From positions 1 through 64,000 of the forward strand of contig CAVRXS010000005.1 of assembly GCA_963725275.1 (NCBI GenBank): 64,000 bases of DNA. The letters are read 5' to 3'. Positions within the stretch are counted from its first letter, which is position 1; each line of letters opens with the position of its first letter. Below are positions 43,813 to 52,479 of the stretch, piece by piece. Origin of the DNA: Bog-756 sp963725275. Lineage in GTDB: Bacteria; Actinomycetota; Acidimicrobiia; Acidimicrobiales; RAAP-2. Made by a program: the position numbers and the translations under genes. Under the pieces are notes generated by a model that saw only the letters and a list, made by a program, of their open reading frames with translations, did not search any database and was not told the DNA's origin.

Positions 43813-44664
43813 TCACGCCGGCTCCGTCGACGGAGTCTCCGCGCCTACCTCGATCGTCATGAGGTCCTCGGCGAGCAGGACCCGGCCGCCGAAGTGGGCG
43901 GACGCGAGGTCGATCCACTCCTGCTCGGTGCCAGGGGCGGGTGCCGGAACCATGTGGGTGAGGAGGAGCGTCCTGACGCCGGCCCGTTCCGCGGTCTGCG
44001 CTACGTCTTCGATGCTCGAGTGGTAGTCGAGGATGTCGAGGAGCCGTGGGACTCCGAACTGCTCGATGAGGTCGCGCTTGACGACGGTGTGCACGAGGAC
44101 ATCGGCTCCCCGGCAGAGTTCGTCGAGTCCAGTGCACGGCACGGTGTCCCCGGCGATGACCACCGACCGTCCCCCTTCGTCGACGCGGTAGCCCGCCGTC
44201 GGCCGGACCGGGGCATGATCGGTCGGAGCGGCGGTGACCTGGACCCCGGCCTCGTCGAACAGGACGCCGCGCTCGACCTCGGTGACCTCGGCTGCGGGTC
44301 TCCAGGAGAGATCGTCGTGGTGGGCGAGACGGAAGCCGATGTCCGGCTCGAGCATCGCTTCGGTGGCGCGTAGCAGCGCAGCCGTGCCGCCCGGACCGAA
44401 CACAGTGAGCGGGTTGGGGACGAAGGACGTGGCCCATCGCATCGTGTAGATGTCGTTGAGGTCGGTGATGTGGTCGCTGTGGAGATGGGTCAGGAACAGC
44501 GCGCGAAACGCCGACGCACCACTTCCCGCGGCGGCTGCCCGCATCAGGACGCCCCGGCCGCAGTCGAAGAGCAGATCCCCGGCAGCTGTCCGGACGAGCG
44601 TGGAGGGTCCTGCCCGCTGGGGGTCGGGAAGTGGGCTCCCGCTGCCGAGGATGACGAGCTTCAT
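43813..44664 (-). CDS. MBL-fold metallohydrolase, RNase Z-like
   Basis: 283 residues from ATG 44664. The metallo-beta-lactamase fold is marked by KLVILGSGSPLPDPQRAGPS, the zinc motif FLTHLHSDHITDL, then SVVIAGDTVPCTGLDEL and the last His in TLLLTHMVPAP. The opening GSG(S/T)P and the absence of an exosite arm put it with RNase-Z-like hydrolases of broad specificity. Substrate unknown. An in-frame extension upstream to 44796 has no similarity. Confidence 0.88.
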   Translation of the reverse strand: MKLVILGSGSPLPDPQRAGPSTLVRTAAGDLLFDCGRGVLMRAAAAGSGASAFRALFLTHLHSDHITDLNDIYTMRWATSFVPNPLTVFGPGGTAALLRATEAMLEPDIGFRLAHHDDLSWRPAAEVTEVERGVLFDEAGVQVTAAPTDHAPVRPTAGYRVDEGGRSVVIAGDTVPCTGLDELCRGADVLVHTVVKRDLIEQFGVPRLLDILDYHSSIEDVAQTAERAGVRTLLLTHMVPAPAPGTEQEWIDLASAHFGGRVLLAEDLMTIEVGAETPSTEPA

Positions 44665-44789
44665 GACACCCAGCATGACAGCATCGCCCCGTCGAGCCTC
44701 ACGAATAGGCTTCGTCGGGGCCGGCGGTTGCTGTCCGCCGGTTCCGTCGGGTGGACTGTCCCGACCGACCGATCCGAGGAGCGGACACC

Positions 44790-45242
44790 ATGGCACGGGT
44801 GAGCACGTACCTGAACTTCAAAGGCAACACCGAAGAGGCGTTCGAGTTCTACCGCACAGTGTTCGGCACCGACTACTCAGGGCCGATCCAGCGCATGGGC
44901 GACGTCCCGCAGGATCCCGACGGGCCGACCCTCACCGATGCGGAGAAGCAGCTGGTCATGCACGTCGAGCTGCCGATCCTCGCCGGGCACCTGATCATGG
45001 CAACCGACATGCTCGACTCAATGGGTCACGAGCTCAAGATCGGGAACAACACGACGATCAACCTCGAACCAGATTCCCGCGAGCAGACCCAGCGACTCTT
45101 CGACGCGCTCTCGGAAGGCTCCTCCGACTGTGTACCGTTGGCGGACATGTTCTGGGGTGCTACGTGGGGTACGTGCCTTGACCGGTTCGGTGTCCGCTGG
45201 ATGTTCAACTACGCACCCTCGACGCCACCCGCAGCCGAATAG
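44790..45242 (+). CDS. VOC-family protein (PhnB-like)
   Basis: 150 residues of the vicinal-oxygen-chelate fold. VSTYLNFKGNTEEAFEFYRT, VFGTDYSGPIQRMGD, MHVELPILAGHLIMATDML and ADMFWGATWGTCLDRFGVRW, then MFNY, are typical of the PhnB/3-demethylubiquinone-methyltransferase-like group. GAGGAG sits eight bases before ATG 44790. Biological substrate is not known; the group is often linked to resistance or small-molecule binding. Confidence 0.88.
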   Translation: MARVSTYLNFKGNTEEAFEFYRTVFGTDYSGPIQRMGDVPQDPDGPTLTDAEKQLVMHVELPILAGHLIMATDMLDSMGHELKIGNNTTINLEPDSREQTQRLFDALSEGSSDCVPLADMFWGATWGTCLDRFGVRWMFNYAPSTPPAAE

Positions 45243-45265
45243 CAACCCGGCCCGGGTCGCCGGGG

Positions 45266-45913
45266 TCAGCCCTTCAGGATGTCGTGGACGACATCGCGGA
45301 CCATGGCACCCAACTCCTGGTCTGCCGTCCCGAGGAAGGCGTCCCCGGCCATGAAGAGCCCGCCGAAGACCGCGCCGAAGGAGCAGGCCATCCTGACCCG
45401 GTCGTGCAGGGAGATCGACGGATCCGCCAGGACCATCCGGAACTTCTCCTGGATGTCATCGTGCTCGGCGTCGTGCTTCTCGTCGTGGAGCTTCTCGAGC
45501 GCGGCCTGATTGCGTTCGTGCATGAGGAAGATCTTGCGCTGCGGCAGCACCTGGTCCAGCACCTCGTCGAGCAGGGACCCCCAGAGCTCGAGACTCACCG
45601 GTTCCCCGGTCATCCGCATGAGGGCGTTCTTGCCGATCTCGTGGAGACGCATGTGCAGCGCCATGAGGATGTCGTCCTTCGAGGCGAAGTGGTAGTACAG
45701 CGCCGCCTTGGTCACGCCCAGTCGCTCGGCGATCTCCCGGAGCGAGGTGCGGTCGAAGCCCTTCTCGATGAAGAGATCGAGCGCCTCGTCGAGGATCCGC
45801 TCACGGGTGGAGGCGGCAACGGGTGGATCGCCGGTCGCCGACCCCCCGGGATCGGGCCCGTCGAGTGCTTCGACCTGAGTGGCGACTGCGTCTCCCACCG
45901 GGATGGATCCCAC
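45266..45913 (-). CDS. TetR-family transcriptional regulator of DrrAB efflux
   Basis: 215 residues. The TetR helix-turn-helix is ILDEALDLFIEKGFDRTSLR followed by EIAERLGVTKAALYYHFASK and DDILMALH. It is transcribed divergently from an ABC drug-efflux pair with an operator-like inverted repeat between them, so it is almost certainly their repressor and its own. GTG 45913 begins the frame; a later GTG may be used, because the first 35 residues are variable. Confidence 0.92.
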   Translation of the reverse strand: MGSIPVGDAVATQVEALDGPDPGGSATGDPPVAASTRERILDEALDLFIEKGFDRTSLREIAERLGVTKAALYYHFASKDDILMALHMRLHEIGKNALMRMTGEPVSLELWGSLLDEVLDQVLPQRKIFLMHERNQAALEKLHDEKHDAEHDDIQEKFRMVLADPSISLHDRVRMACSFGAVFGGLFMAGDAFLGTADQELGAMVRDVVHDILKG

Positions 45914-45933
45914 CTTTCTTCGGCGCTACCTAC

Positions 45934-45999
45934 TTGACAACAGGTAAGTACCCAACTTACCATGCGGCCGGTAAGGAGCCTACTGATCGACAGGTAAGG
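45934..45999 (+). promoter_or_regulatory. Operator-promoter between tetR-type gene and drrAB-type genes
   Basis: GGTAAGT (45943-45949) and ACTTACC (45955-45961) form a perfect inverted repeat with a 5-base spacer, lying directly after TTGACA (45934-45939). GGTAAGG recurs at 45970-45976 and 45993-45999, giving four half-sites in 57 bases. A weak -10, TTACCA, overlaps the right arm. Confidence 0.7.
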
Positions 46000-46011
46000 A
46001 AGCAACCACCG

Positions 46012-47034
46012 ATGCCGACCGACGTGATGATCGAGGCCGAGGGGCTGGTCAAGCGCTACGGCGAGACCCAGGCCCTGGCGGGGGTCGACTTCTCGGTGGC
46101 GGCCGGGACGATCCTCGGACTGCTCGGGCCCAACGGCGCGGGCAAGACGACCGCCGTCCGGATCCTGACCACCCTGGCCGTACCGGACGCGGGACGCGGA
46201 ACCGTCGCCGGGATCGACGTGGTGGCCCACCCAGCCGAGGTACGGCGCCACATCGGGGTCGCCGCACAGGACGCCACCCTGGACGGGCTGCTCACCGGGC
46301 GCCAGAACCTGATCCTGGTCGGCGAGCTCAGCGACATGGGGCGTGCCGCGTCACGTGCACGCGCGACCGAGCTGCTCGCCCAGTTCGAGTTGACCGACGC
46401 CGCCGACCGGGTCCTCAAGGGGTACTCCGGTGGCATGCGGCGGAGGCTCGACCTCGCGGCGAGCCTGATGACCCGTCCGCCTGTCCTGTTCCTGGACGAG
46501 CCGACGACCGGTCTGGATCCGACCAGCCGCCAGCGGGTGTGGGACGCCATCCGCGAGCTCCTCGGCGAAGGGGTCACCGTGCTGCTCACCACGCAATATC
46601 TCGAGGAGGCCGACGCCCTCGCCAACCGCATCGTCGTGGTCGACCACGGACAGGTCATCGCGGACGGCACCCCGCTCGAGCTGAAGGAGGCGAGCCGGAG
46701 TGCGCGCCTCGAGGTGACCCTGGCCGACCCGCACCCCGACGCGGTGTCCGCCATCGCCCCGCTGGTCGAAGGGAAGGTGCACGTGACCGAGGGTGGGCGG
46801 CACCTGAGTGCTGGAGTCGACAACGCCCCCGGGCTGGCGACGTCCGTGGTCCGGGCACTCGACCGGGCCGGGGTGCTCGTGGACGACATCGAGGTGCGCC
46901 AGCCGTCGCTCGACGACGTGTTCTTCACCCTGACCGGGGGGCACATCGAGACCGATGACGAGGACGAGGAACCCGCCGACGGTGACGGGGGACCCGACGG
47001 GACCAGGCACGAGCTCGAGGGAGCACAACGGTGA
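46012..47034 (+). CDS. drrA: Daunorubicin-resistance-type ABC transporter ATPase (DrrA-like)
   Basis: 340 residues. Walker A GLLGPNGAGKTTAVRILTTL, signature GYSGGMRRRLDLA, Walker B VLFLDEPTTGLDP and switch His replaced by Gln (LLTTQYLEEADAL), which is normal for DrrA. The C-terminal domain ends VRQPSLDDVFFTLTGG, the DrrA-family tail, plus an acidic extension. ATG 46012 follows AAGGAAG. It powers export of hydrophobic drugs through the DrrB-like protein, which it overlaps by four bases. Confidence 0.94.
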   Translation: MPTDVMIEAEGLVKRYGETQALAGVDFSVAAGTILGLLGPNGAGKTTAVRILTTLAVPDAGRGTVAGIDVVAHPAEVRRHIGVAAQDATLDGLLTGRQNLILVGELSDMGRAASRARATELLAQFELTDAADRVLKGYSGGMRRRLDLAASLMTRPPVLFLDEPTTGLDPTSRQRVWDAIRELLGEGVTVLLTTQYLEEADALANRIVVVDHGQVIADGTPLELKEASRSARLEVTLADPHPDAVSAIAPLVEGKVHVTEGGRHLSAGVDNAPGLATSVVRALDRAGVLVDDIEVRQPSLDDVFFTLTGGHIETDDEDEEPADGDGGPDGTRHELEGAQR

Positions 47035-47891
47035 CAACCGCGACCATCGCACCGCGCCAGAGGGTGGTGAACGCACCGAGAGGGACGGTCGCGGCCATCT
47101 GGGGCCGGATCCGCAACACCTGGGCGATGACCCGGCGAAACCTCGTGCACATCTCGCGGGAGCCGACCCAGCTCTCGGACGTCACGATCCAGCCCGTCCT
47201 GTTCACGGTGCTGTTCATCTTCATCTTCGGCGGCGGTATCCCGATCCCCGGCGGCGGCAGCTACAAGGACTTCGTGCTGGCCGGACTGCTCGCCCTCAAC
47301 CTGGTCACCTCGACCATGGGCACAGCGGTCGGGCTCAGCACCGACCTGCACGAGGGCATGATCGACCGCTTCCGGGCATTGCCCATCTGGCGCGCCTCGG
47401 TCCTCGTGGGACGCTCGATCGCAGACCTGATGACGTCGTGCCTGTGTGCACTGATCGTGGCAGTGACCGGACTCGCAGTCGGGTGGCGGGCGGACACCGG
47501 CTTCTTCTCGATCATCGGCGGGTTCGCACTGCTCCTCCTCTTCGCCTACTCGCTGTCGTGGATCGCCGCCTGCGTGGGGCTCAACAGCAAGAGTCCGGAG
47601 TCGGCCGCCTCGTTCGGGTTCATCGTGCTGTTCCCCCTCGCCTTCGTCTCCAACGCCCTGGTGCCCACCCAGCACATGCCCCAATGGCTCCAGGACATCG
47701 CCGACTGGAACCCGGTCAGTGCGGCGACCGCAGGGGCCCGCGAGCTGTGGGGCAACCCGAACCCGTCACACACCATTCAGGCGTGGCCGATGCAACATCC
47801 GGTGGAGGCCGCCCTGATCTGGTCGGTGGTGATCCTGGCAGTGGCCGGGCCGTTGGCCTCGCACTTCTTCAAGCGTCGCACGACGGAGTGA
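47031..47891 (+). CDS. drrB: ABC-2 type drug efflux permease (DrrB-like)
   Basis: 286 residues with six membrane helices. Family landmarks: ISREPTQLSDVTIQPVLFTV, LFIFIFGGGIP, then GMIDRFRALPIWRASVLVGR and AASFGFIVLFPLAFVSNAL. GTGA overlap with the ATPase gene shows translational coupling. Works as a dimer with DrrA to extrude drugs or lipids; natural substrate not predictable. Confidence 0.93.
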   Translation: MTTATIAPRQRVVNAPRGTVAAIWGRIRNTWAMTRRNLVHISREPTQLSDVTIQPVLFTVLFIFIFGGGIPIPGGGSYKDFVLAGLLALNLVTSTMGTAVGLSTDLHEGMIDRFRALPIWRASVLVGRSIADLMTSCLCALIVAVTGLAVGWRADTGFFSIIGGFALLLLFAYSLSWIAACVGLNSKSPESAASFGFIVLFPLAFVSNALVPTQHMPQWLQDIADWNPVSAATAGARELWGNPNPSHTIQAWPMQHPVEAALIWSVVILAVAGPLASHFFKRRTTE

Positions 47892-47910
47892 TCACGGCAC
47901 GCTGATCGAG

Positions 47911-49830
47911 TCAGACCTTTCCTTGCTCTTCGGCATCCGCCTCCACGGCGAGCTGGTCTGCCTCGACAACGCTCAGTGGCATCGTGACCCGGGCGACCAC
48001 GACGTCGGTCCGGGCCCGCAATGATGCGGACAAGGCCAGATCGAAGTGGTTGTGGAGGAATCGGTACCGCAACTGATCAGGGATCACCACCGGTATGAGG
48101 ACCACGATCTGGTCGTCCGTGTGCTCGCGCAGTCCATCGATAAAGTCGGCGACCGGATCGACGATGGACGCGTAGTCGTTGCGCAGGATGTGCAGCTCGA
48201 TGCCGGGATCCCACTCGTCCCACTGCTGACGGAGCGTGTCCTGGTGTTCAGTGCTCTGGTTTCCCTGCACGAGGAGCACAGAGATCGCGATGACTTGCTC
48301 GCCGAGCGAGAGGGCTTCGGACAGCGCGTGCTGGGTGAGCTTGGACACCCCGGTCACCGGGACGACCACGATGGTGCGCTTGGCGAGCGGTTTGAGGGGC
48401 AGCTGACCGAACCCCAGATCGGCTCCGAGCTGTGCGTAGTAGTGGTGGATCCGGCTGAAGAGGTAGACGAATGCCGGGATCGCGAGCACGACGACCCACG
48501 CGCCCTCGACGAACTTGGAGACCAGGAAGATGAGTGTCGAGGCGCCGGTCACCACCGCACCGATCCCGTTGACCAGTGCTCGTCGCCGCCACCCCGGCGA
48601 GCGGGTGCGCCACCAGTGCACGACGAGGCCGGCCTGGGCGAGGGTGAACCCGACGAACACCCCGATGGCGAAGAGGGGGATCATCGCGTTCGTGTTGCCC
48701 CGCACGACGACCAGGAGCAGCCCGGAGAGGATGGTCAACACCCAGATGCCGTTCGCGAACACCTGCCGGTCTCCGCGTAGGGCGAAGAAGTGGGGGAGGT
48801 AGTTGTCCCGTGCCAACAGGCTGGAGAGCACGGGCAGCCCGCCGAAGGAGGTGTTCGCGGCCAGGGCGAGCACGAGCGTGATCGTGAGTGAGACGGTGTA
48901 GAAGGCCCAATGGCGACCGACCGCCTCGGCCATGATCTGGCTGAGGACGGTCTGGTTGGTCCGGGGACCGATGTGCCAACGCTTGGCCAGCACCGCGAGA
49001 CCGAGCAGCAGCAGACCGAGGATGACGCCGAGCAGCATCTCTGTGCGCTTGGCGCGCGCGGCTCGGGGCTCCTTGAAGAGGGGGACGCCGTTGGCGATCG
49101 CCTCGACACCGGTCAGTGCGCTGCACCCGGCCGAGAAGGCCTTGAGCACCAGCAGAACCGTCACCGCTTGGAGTGTGTGGGTGGGGAGCAGGGACTCCCC
49201 TGGTTGGGGCACTCCGACTGCGAGCGGGTGGAGGAGCCCCACGGCGATGATCCCGAGCAGGCCGACGATGAAGATCAGGGTCGGGAGGAGGAAGGCGCGA
49301 GCGGTCTCTCCCAGACCCCGGAGGTTGAGGATGGTCACCAGGGCGAGGATGCCGAGACAGAGTGGCACCGTGGCCGACTTGAGAGAGGGGTAGGCCGAGA
49401 CGAATGTCCCGACCCCCGCGGCGATGGAGACTGCGACCGTCAGGGTGTAGTCGACGATGAGCGCGGCCGCCGCCACCAGGCTGACCATCGGGCCCAGGTT
49501 GGCCCTCGAGACCGCGTAGGCGCCGCCACCCATGGGGTAGGCGGTGATCACCTGCCGGTACGAGATCACGAGGATGGCCAGGAGGACCACGATGGCCACG
49601 GTGATGGGAAGGACCAAGTGCAGCGCGCCGGCGCCGGCCACCGCGAGGACCACGATGATCGCCTCGGGGCCGTAGGCGACCGAGGTGAGCGCATCCAGGG
49701 AGAGCGCCGGCAGTCCTTCGATCGGGCTGAGGCGCTGCCTCCCGGTCTCCTGCGCCCTGAGCGGCCGTCCGATCAGGACATGCCAGGTCGACGAGAGGAA
49801 CCCCGGACGAGGCGTCGGGCGGTCGGCCAT
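47911..49830 (-). CDS. APC-superfamily transporter, KimA-like potassium importer
   Basis: 639 residues, 12 membrane helices plus a 190-residue cytoplasmic C-terminal domain. The N-terminus LPALSLDALTSVAYGPEAII matches the first helix of KimA/YdaO-type potassium symporters and related APC proteins. GGGAYAVSRANLGPMVSLVA and SAGCSALTGVEAIANGVPLF are also family motifs. The C-terminal part (RTIVVVPVTGVSKLTQHALS) has a universal-stress-like fold, where c-di-AMP binds in KimA. The gene is convergent with drrB. Amino-acid transport is the alternative. Confidence 0.82.
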   Translation of the reverse strand: MADRPTPRPGFLSSTWHVLIGRPLRAQETGRQRLSPIEGLPALSLDALTSVAYGPEAIIVVLAVAGAGALHLVLPITVAIVVLLAILVISYRQVITAYPMGGGAYAVSRANLGPMVSLVAAAALIVDYTLTVAVSIAAGVGTFVSAYPSLKSATVPLCLGILALVTILNLRGLGETARAFLLPTLIFIVGLLGIIAVGLLHPLAVGVPQPGESLLPTHTLQAVTVLLVLKAFSAGCSALTGVEAIANGVPLFKEPRAARAKRTEMLLGVILGLLLLGLAVLAKRWHIGPRTNQTVLSQIMAEAVGRHWAFYTVSLTITLVLALAANTSFGGLPVLSSLLARDNYLPHFFALRGDRQVFANGIWVLTILSGLLLVVVRGNTNAMIPLFAIGVFVGFTLAQAGLVVHWWRTRSPGWRRRALVNGIGAVVTGASTLIFLVSKFVEGAWVVVLAIPAFVYLFSRIHHYYAQLGADLGFGQLPLKPLAKRTIVVVPVTGVSKLTQHALSEALSLGEQVIAISVLLVQGNQSTEHQDTLRQQWDEWDPGIELHILRNDYASIVDPVADFIDGLREHTDDQIVVLIPVVIPDQLRYRFLHNHFDLALSASLRARTDVVVARVTMPLSVVEADQLAVEADAEEQGKV

Positions 49831-49910
49831 CGGGTCACTCTACGGGCGAAGCTGTGAGGACGTTCTGCAATCGGGGCGCACCGGCCGCACGGTTCGTCAG
49901 CAGATCGCGG

Positions 49911-51548
49911 TCAGGGGCCCTCGCCCCCGGTCGCGGTGCACGAGCGCGGATCCCAGGGTTGCAGCGCCTCGACCGCCGGTGTCGGGGGGGCGAACGCACC
50001 GGACGTCGGCGTGGTCGTGGTGGTTGTCGCGGGAGCCACCGTGGTCGAGGTCACGCCCGACCGGTGTGTGGTTGCGGGTGGAGGAGGTGGAGCGGGGGTG
50101 TCGACGGCGAACTCCGTACCGGTCGTCACGGTGACCTCCGCCGGGGTCGAGGTCGGCGACGTCGTCGTGGTGGGCGACGTCGTCGTGCTCGGCTGGTAGG
50201 CCATGACGACCGCGCCGGACAGCGATCTGGCGACCGCCTGCGCCGCAGCCACGATGCTCGGGGAGAGGGAGCTGTAGCTGACCACGGTCTCCGCCTCGGC
50301 GCCCACCGAGGGCGCGTCCCCGACGCCGGTGATCTGGAAGCCGAGCGCGTGCAGCGCAAAGGCGGTGTCGGCGCCCTGGTTGTAGGCACCGGTCCCGTTG
50401 AGGACGGACACGGTGACCGTGCTCGGGGCCGGCAATGGGGTTCCGGTCATGGTGTTCGTCGTGGCGCTGACCCCGAGGAACTGGTCGATGACCTGCTGAT
50501 CCTGGGTGGCCGCCGGGAATTCGATGTCCCCGTAGCTCGCGCCCTCGTAGTAGTAGTTGCCGAAGTTGTCGACCTGGACCGGAATCGTGTACTGGGGTGC
50601 GGTATCCGGGTTCACGGAGTGGAAGTTGAGGACCAGGTTGATCATCTCGGAGATCGACAGCGTGGTCTCGAGCTGGGGAGCTACCCCGTCGACCATCTGT
50701 GTATCCGTGATCGGGTTCAGGAGCCCGTTCTTGGCGACAGCCGAGGCCAGGACACGGATGAACTCGTGGTCGCGGCGGATCCGGGCCAGATCGCTCTGGG
50801 CCTCCTGGGGCCAGTCGGCAGGATCGTTCGAGGTGACCCCGGGCGCCTTGTACTGGAGATGGCGGGCGCGCACGACCTGGAGTGCGTGGTAGCCGTCGAG
50901 ATGGACGCATCCCGTGGTCTGCTGGTCGAGGTCCGAATAGGAGTCGTAGACCGGTTCGGGAAAGTACATGTTGACCCCGCCGAGGGCGTTCACCACGTTG
51001 GCGAAGGTGTTGAAGTTGAGCTCCACATAGTCCTGGATGGGGATGCCGAAGTCCTCCTGGACCGCGGCCACCACCTGCTCCGGACCCTCGTAGAGGGCGG
51101 CATCGATCTTGTTGGGCCCCTCCTTGCGCGCGTTCGGGACGAAGAGATCCCGCGGGATCGAGAGGATGGAGAGTGCGTGGGTGGCCGAGTTGAGGTGGAG
51201 GATCATGACCACGTCGCTGTTCACGCCGTTCACGCCCTGAGAGCAGAGGCCGTAGGCGGTGTACTGGACCTTGAGCGCGCAGCGGTCGGTCGATCCGACC
51301 ATGAGGATGTTCTCGGTGCCCGCATCGGCACCGGTCTGGGCCGCCACGGTCAGACCCCGCACGTGGATCCGGTGGATCTTGGAATAGAGGAAGTAGCCGT
51401 AGCCGACCGCGCCCGCGGCCAGGACCACCAGGAGGGAGAGCACGACCACCGTGATCCGCAGCGCCCGCTTCCGGCGCTTGCTGCGCTTTGTGAGCTGGCG
51501 TCTCTCCTTGCGACTCAGGGTGTCGGCTTGTTCCGCGGGGGAGTCCAT
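49911..51548 (-). CDS. LytR-CpsA-Psr family glycopolymer ligase
   Basis: 545 residues from ATG 51548. A basic cytoplasmic leader (KERRQLTKRSKRRKRAL) precedes one membrane helix. The LCP domain shows ENILMVGSTDRCALK, NSDVVMILHLNSATHALSIL, SIPRDLFVPNARKEGPNKID and QVVRARHLQY, including the Arg and Asp residues that hold the polyprenyl pyrophosphate. A LytR_C-type domain (VSVLNGTGAYNQGADTAFAL) and a Thr/Pro-rich tail follow. LCP enzymes attach glycopolymers to peptidoglycan. The open frame upstream to 52568 is antisense to the enoyl-CoA hydratase gene and not real. Confidence 0.93.
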   Translation of the reverse strand: MDSPAEQADTLSRKERRQLTKRSKRRKRALRITVVVLSLLVVLAAGAVGYGYFLYSKIHRIHVRGLTVAAQTGADAGTENILMVGSTDRCALKVQYTAYGLCSQGVNGVNSDVVMILHLNSATHALSILSIPRDLFVPNARKEGPNKIDAALYEGPEQVVAAVQEDFGIPIQDYVELNFNTFANVVNALGGVNMYFPEPVYDSYSDLDQQTTGCVHLDGYHALQVVRARHLQYKAPGVTSNDPADWPQEAQSDLARIRRDHEFIRVLASAVAKNGLLNPITDTQMVDGVAPQLETTLSISEMINLVLNFHSVNPDTAPQYTIPVQVDNFGNYYYEGASYGDIEFPAATQDQQVIDQFLGVSATTNTMTGTPLPAPSTVTVSVLNGTGAYNQGADTAFALHALGFQITGVGDAPSVGAEAETVVSYSSLSPSIVAAAQAVARSLSGAVVMAYQPSTTTSPTTTTSPTSTPAEVTVTTGTEFAVDTPAPPPPPATTHRSGVTSTTVAPATTTTTTPTSGAFAPPTPAVEALQPWDPRSCTATGGEGP

Positions 51549-51680
51549 GGTCAGCCACACACGCTCGGCTGCAGGGTCGCGCCGTATGGGGGCATCGGGG
51601 CCTACGGTAGCAAGCCGTTTCGGATCCTCACGGGCACCGGCCCCGCCACCCCTGGCAGCGCGCTGAGGCATGCTGGTCCG

Positions 51681-52457
51681 ATGAGCACGTTCGCCACCTA
51701 TGAGCTCGACGGTCATCTCGCGACGATCACCTACAACCGGCCCGACTCGCTCAACGCCGTCAATGCGGAGATGCGCCGCGACCTCAACGAGGCGTTTGCC
51801 CGCTTCCGCGACGACGAGGATGCCTGGGTGGCCATCGTGACAGGGGCGGGGCGAGCGTTCTGTGCGGGAGCGGACCTCTACGCCGGTGCCGGATCGACGG
51901 GTGCGTTCGCCGGGACGTTCTGGGAGAAGCCCACCGTCAACTCGTTCGAGAGCGGGTGGGAGATCTACAAGCCGGTCATCGCAGCGGTCAACGGCTACTG
52001 CCTCGGGTATGGGCTCACCCTGGTGACCTGGTGCGACTTCGTGATCGCGAGCGACCGGGCCGAATTCGGGTATCCCGAGGCCCTCCTCGGGGTTCCCGCC
52101 ATGGTCGGTGCGATCCGACTGCCCCAGAAGATCAACTGGCAGTACGCGATGGAGATGCTGCTGACCGGCGACCGGATCGGTGCGGAACGGGCCAAGGAGA
52201 TCGGTCTGGCGGGGTGGGTCGTGCCCCACGAGGAGCTGATGGACGCGGCCCGGGTACTGGCCGACCGACTGCTCGCCGCCGCTCCCCTCGCCGCCCGGGC
52301 GAGCAAGGAGATGGCCGTGCGCGCGCGGACCCTTCCCCCTGTCGAAGCGATCCGCTTCGCCGAGACGATGCGCCTCGTGGTGGCGGCCACCGAGGACGCG
52401 ACAGAGGCACACCGGGCTGTGCTGGAGGGCCGCGCCCCGCGGTGGGAAGGGCGCTGA
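51681..52457 (+). CDS. Enoyl-CoA hydratase/isomerase family protein
   Basis: 258 residues from ATG 51681. Crotonase fold: ATITYNRPDSLNAVNAEMRR, the oxyanion-hole loop VTGAGRAFCAGADLYAG, then KPVIAAVNGYCLGYGLTLVT and FGYPEALLGVPAMVGAIRLP. The first catalytic Glu usually found in the crotonase loop is replaced here (NGYCLGYGLTL), so hydratase activity is uncertain; a related CoA-ester reaction is possible. Likely beta-oxidation or another CoA pathway. It stands alone. Confidence 0.9.
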   Translation: MSTFATYELDGHLATITYNRPDSLNAVNAEMRRDLNEAFARFRDDEDAWVAIVTGAGRAFCAGADLYAGAGSTGAFAGTFWEKPTVNSFESGWEIYKPVIAAVNGYCLGYGLTLVTWCDFVIASDRAEFGYPEALLGVPAMVGAIRLPQKINWQYAMEMLLTGDRIGAERAKEIGLAGWVVPHEELMDAARVLADRLLAAAPLAARASKEMAVRARTLPPVEAIRFAETMRLVVAATEDATEAHRAVLEGRAPRWEGR

Positions 52458-52479
52458 TCCCTCACCTCTCCCGGTCAGC

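Noticed and set aside
49854..52457. 867-codon plus-strand frame ending in enoyl-CoA hydratase
   Set aside because: Residues before ATG 51681 are antisense to the LCP gene and lack any motif; only the C-terminal 258 residues are a protein.
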